Assembly (NCBI RefSeq): GCF_018687785.1
Contig: NZ_LTBL01000001.1
Location: 496,001-560,000, forward strand
Source: Methanovulcanius yangii
GTDB taxonomy: Archaea; Halobacteriota; Methanomicrobia; Methanomicrobiales; Methanomicrobiaceae
DNA: 64,000 nt
Reading direction: 5' to 3'
The position numbers and the translations under genes were made by a program. Every line of letters starts with the position of its first letter. Within the stretch, counting starts at the first letter, position 1. The notes under the pieces were generated by a model. The model was not told where the DNA came from. It was given only the letters and a program-made list of their open reading frames with translations, and did not search any database. Of this stretch, positions 62,046 through 64,000 are shown piece by piece.

Positions 62046-63938
62046 ATGTTAATTGATGAACGACTTGATGAATTCAAGAAAAAGATAAATGCGAAAGTAC
62101 CTGCGGGTATTTCCGTGTCTGAAGTCGAATTTGAGGGGCCGGAACTTGTCATCTACACTGATGATCCGAAGAGGTTTGCGCAGGAAGCGGACCTGATCAA
62201 GATCCTTGCCCGTGATTTGAGAAAACGCATTGTGGTGCGCCCCAATGTGCTGGAGGACCCGGAGGTTGCCGCCGGCAGAATCCGCAGCGTGGTTCCCGAC
62301 AATGCCGGTATCACCGATCTGTTCTTCGACCCCGATACCGGCGAAGTCATTGTTGAGGCGGAAAAACCCGGGGTCGTTATCGGGAAGAACGGGTCAACGC
62401 TGAGGGACATCACGAGGGAGATTGGCTGGACGGCAAAGGTCGTGCGCACCCCTCCCATCGAGAGCAAGACGGTAAAGGATATCCGGCAGTACCTCCGGTC
62501 CGTCAAGGACGAGCGAAAGGAGTTTCTCCGGCGGATCGGCCGGCGCATCCACCGGGACGTCACCAGTAAGGACAAGTGGGTCCGCGTCACCACACTCGGG
62601 TGCTGTCGCGAGGTCGGACGTGCGGCCTTCCTCCTGACAACTCCGGAAAGCAAGATTCTCATCGACTGCGGGGAGAAGCCCGGTTCGATAACGGAAGGGT
62701 ATCCCTACCTCTACGTTCCCGAGATATATCCCCTCAATACGCTCGATGCAGTCGTTCTCACCCACGCCCACCTGGACCACTGCGCCATGGTCCCGCTCCT
62801 CTTCAAATACGGATACGACGGTCCGGTCTATAGCACGCCGGCGACGCGTGACCTTTCAGCGATGCTCCAGCTCGATTATCTCGATGTAGTCAACAAGGAA
62901 ACCGGGACGGTACCGTACTCATCGAAGGAAGTCCAGAAATACCTCCAGCACTCCATCACCCTCAATTACGGCAGTGTCACGGACATCGCACCGGACGTAA
63001 AACTCACCTATCATAATGCCGGACACATCCTCGGTTCGGCGATCTGTCACTTCCACGTGGGCGACGGCCTGTACAACATCGCCTTCACCGGCGACTTCAA
63101 CTACGGGAAGACCCGTCTCTTTGGGCCTGCCACGGTCCAGTTCCCCCGACTTGAGGCGATATTCATGGAGAGCACCTACGGCGGGTCGAACGACAACCAG
63201 CCCTCGCGCAAGGAAGCGGAGCAGAAACTCTATGACTATGTGAACACGACGATCAACCGGGGCGGGAAGGTCATCATTCCGGCATTTGCCGTCGGGCGGT
63301 CGCAGGAAGTGATGCTGGCACTCGAGGAGGGCATCCGGCTCGAGAAGATCCCGAAGGTGAAGGTGTATCTCGACGGGATGATCAAGGAGGCGACGGCCAT
63401 CCACACCACCTACCCCGAATACCTGAACCCGGACCTTAGGACCCAGATATTCCGCGAGGGGATGAATCCGTTCCTCGCTGAGTGTTTCGAACAGGTCGAT
63501 TCTCCCGACCTGAGAGAACAGGTCATCGAAGGCGACCCCTGCATCATCATCACGACGAGCGGTATGCTCAGCGGCGGTCCGGTGATGGAATATCTCCGTG
63601 CCCTTGCTCCTGATGAAAAGAATATGCTGGTATTCGTCGGATATCAGGCGGACGGGACTCTCGGGCGGCGCATCCAGAAGGGGTGGAAGGAGATCCCGCT
63701 CGGACGCAGGGAGACGATCGTCGTCAACCTGGAGATCGAGACGGTCGACGGATTCTCCGGCCACTCGGACAGGAAGCAGCTGATGGCCTATGTCAACCAT
63801 CTCCAGCCGCGGCCGGAGAAGATCTTTACCATCCACGGGGATGAGAAGAACACGATCGATCTTGCATCTTCCATCTACAAGCGATATCATATCCAGACGG
63901 CATCGCCGATGAACCTGGAAACCTACCGCATGGTATGA
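62046..63938 (+). CDS. fttA: Beta-CASP ribonuclease / termination factor FttA (aCPSF1)
   Basis: The protein cuts nascent RNA at U-rich 3' ends and promotes transcription termination. The 630-residue length fits. Residues 1-180 hold two KH domains (AEKPGVVIGKNGSTLRDITRE). The metallo-beta-lactamase and beta-CASP domains follow: HAHLDHC near 239-245, GDFNYG near 350, the catalytic SGHSDRKQL near 570, and the terminal HGDEKNT. Start MLIDERLDEFKKKINAK at 62046 is the family start; an earlier ATG in frame is not supported. The U-tract ends seen in this window are its expected substrates. Confidence 0.95.
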   Translation: MLIDERLDEFKKKINAKVPAGISVSEVEFEGPELVIYTDDPKRFAQEADLIKILARDLRKRIVVRPNVLEDPEVAAGRIRSVVPDNAGITDLFFDPDTGEVIVEAEKPGVVIGKNGSTLRDITREIGWTAKVVRTPPIESKTVKDIRQYLRSVKDERKEFLRRIGRRIHRDVTSKDKWVRVTTLGCCREVGRAAFLLTTPESKILIDCGEKPGSITEGYPYLYVPEIYPLNTLDAVVLTHAHLDHCAMVPLLFKYGYDGPVYSTPATRDLSAMLQLDYLDVVNKETGTVPYSSKEVQKYLQHSITLNYGSVTDIAPDVKLTYHNAGHILGSAICHFHVGDGLYNIAFTGDFNYGKTRLFGPATVQFPRLEAIFMESTYGGSNDNQPSRKEAEQKLYDYVNTTINRGGKVIIPAFAVGRSQEVMLALEEGIRLEKIPKVKVYLDGMIKEATAIHTTYPEYLNPDLRTQIFREGMNPFLAECFEQVDSPDLREQVIEGDPCIIITTSGMLSGGPVMEYLRALAPDEKNMLVFVGYQADGTLGRRIQKGWKEIPLGRRETIVVNLEIETVDGFSGHSDRKQLMAYVNHLQPRPEKIFTIHGDEKNTIDLASSIYKRYHIQTASPMNLETYRMV

Positions 63939-63980
63939 GTGCCGTGATGATGATGACGGGGTGGACGGGGAGATGAAGCC

Positions 63981-64000
63981 GTGAAACAGCGCATTTCCCT
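63981..64000 (+). CDS. Possible start of the next gene, partial
   Basis: GTG at 63981 follows a GGGGAG 8 bases upstream and begins MKQRIS before the window ends. Six codons are too few to name it. Confidence 0.2.

Overview
The window comes from a hydrogenotrophic methanogenic archaeon, most probably of the order Methanomicrobiales. The evidence is formylmethanofuran dehydrogenase genes, an Eha-type energy-converting [NiFe] hydrogenase, CofE of coenzyme F420 synthesis, a methanogenesis marker 8-like protein, archaeal TBP, eIF5A, Sec61-beta, a proteasome beta subunit, an FttA/aCPSF1 ribonuclease and an archaellum operon. I cannot name the genus. Coding is dense and strand switches are frequent. 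Many start codons overlap the preceding stop as ATGA.

Region 1 (1-8.8 kb, minus strand) is an archaellum operon: archaellin, ArlC/D/E, ArlG, ArlF, ArlH, ArlI, ArlJ, then a membrane protein with a long acidic tail, then the start of a CheF-like gene. A secreted protein of unknown function is divergent from it (9.06-9.73 kb). Region 2 (9.7-32.5 kb) is mostly housekeeping: agmatinase with eIF5A; an IMPase-like phosphatase with NAD kinase; a DUF169 protein and a hydrogenase maturation protease; ACT protein, homoserine dehydrogenase and an HTH/TiaS-like protein; two FKBPs and CutA; DtxR-FeoA with FeoB; uvrA-uvrC-uvrB; a Cys-rich mini-protein with a hypoxanthine-DNA glycosylase; a uracil permease with upp; a peroxiredoxin; and TBP.

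Region 3 (32-46.3 kb) is accessory. It carries a YkgJ-family gene with a frameshifted 5' end, a VOC protein, a secreted papain-like protease with thrombospondin type 3 repeats next to a DUF333 protein, a membrane-protein pseudogene with two in-frame stops, a lipoprotein, the marker 8-like protein, a peptide-deformylase-like protein, a methyltransferase, tRNA-Leu(UAG), a 1539-residue secreted protein with a metalloprotease-like motif and PKD domains, and an AI-2E family membrane protein.

Region 4 (46.5-57.5 kb, plus strand) is one run of tightly coupled genes. Eha membrane and hydrogenase subunits come first, then a four-cluster polyferredoxin, fwdD-fwdB-fwdA-fwdC and a 50-residue zinc-ribbon protein. 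The likely logic is that ion-driven reduction of ferredoxin by H2 feeds the first step of CO2 reduction. Region 5 (57.5-64 kb) holds a DUF1922 protein, CofE, Sec61-beta, an amidohydrolase, a universal stress protein, a four-CBS protein, PsmB and FttA. No CRISPR array, insertion sequence or integrase was seen.
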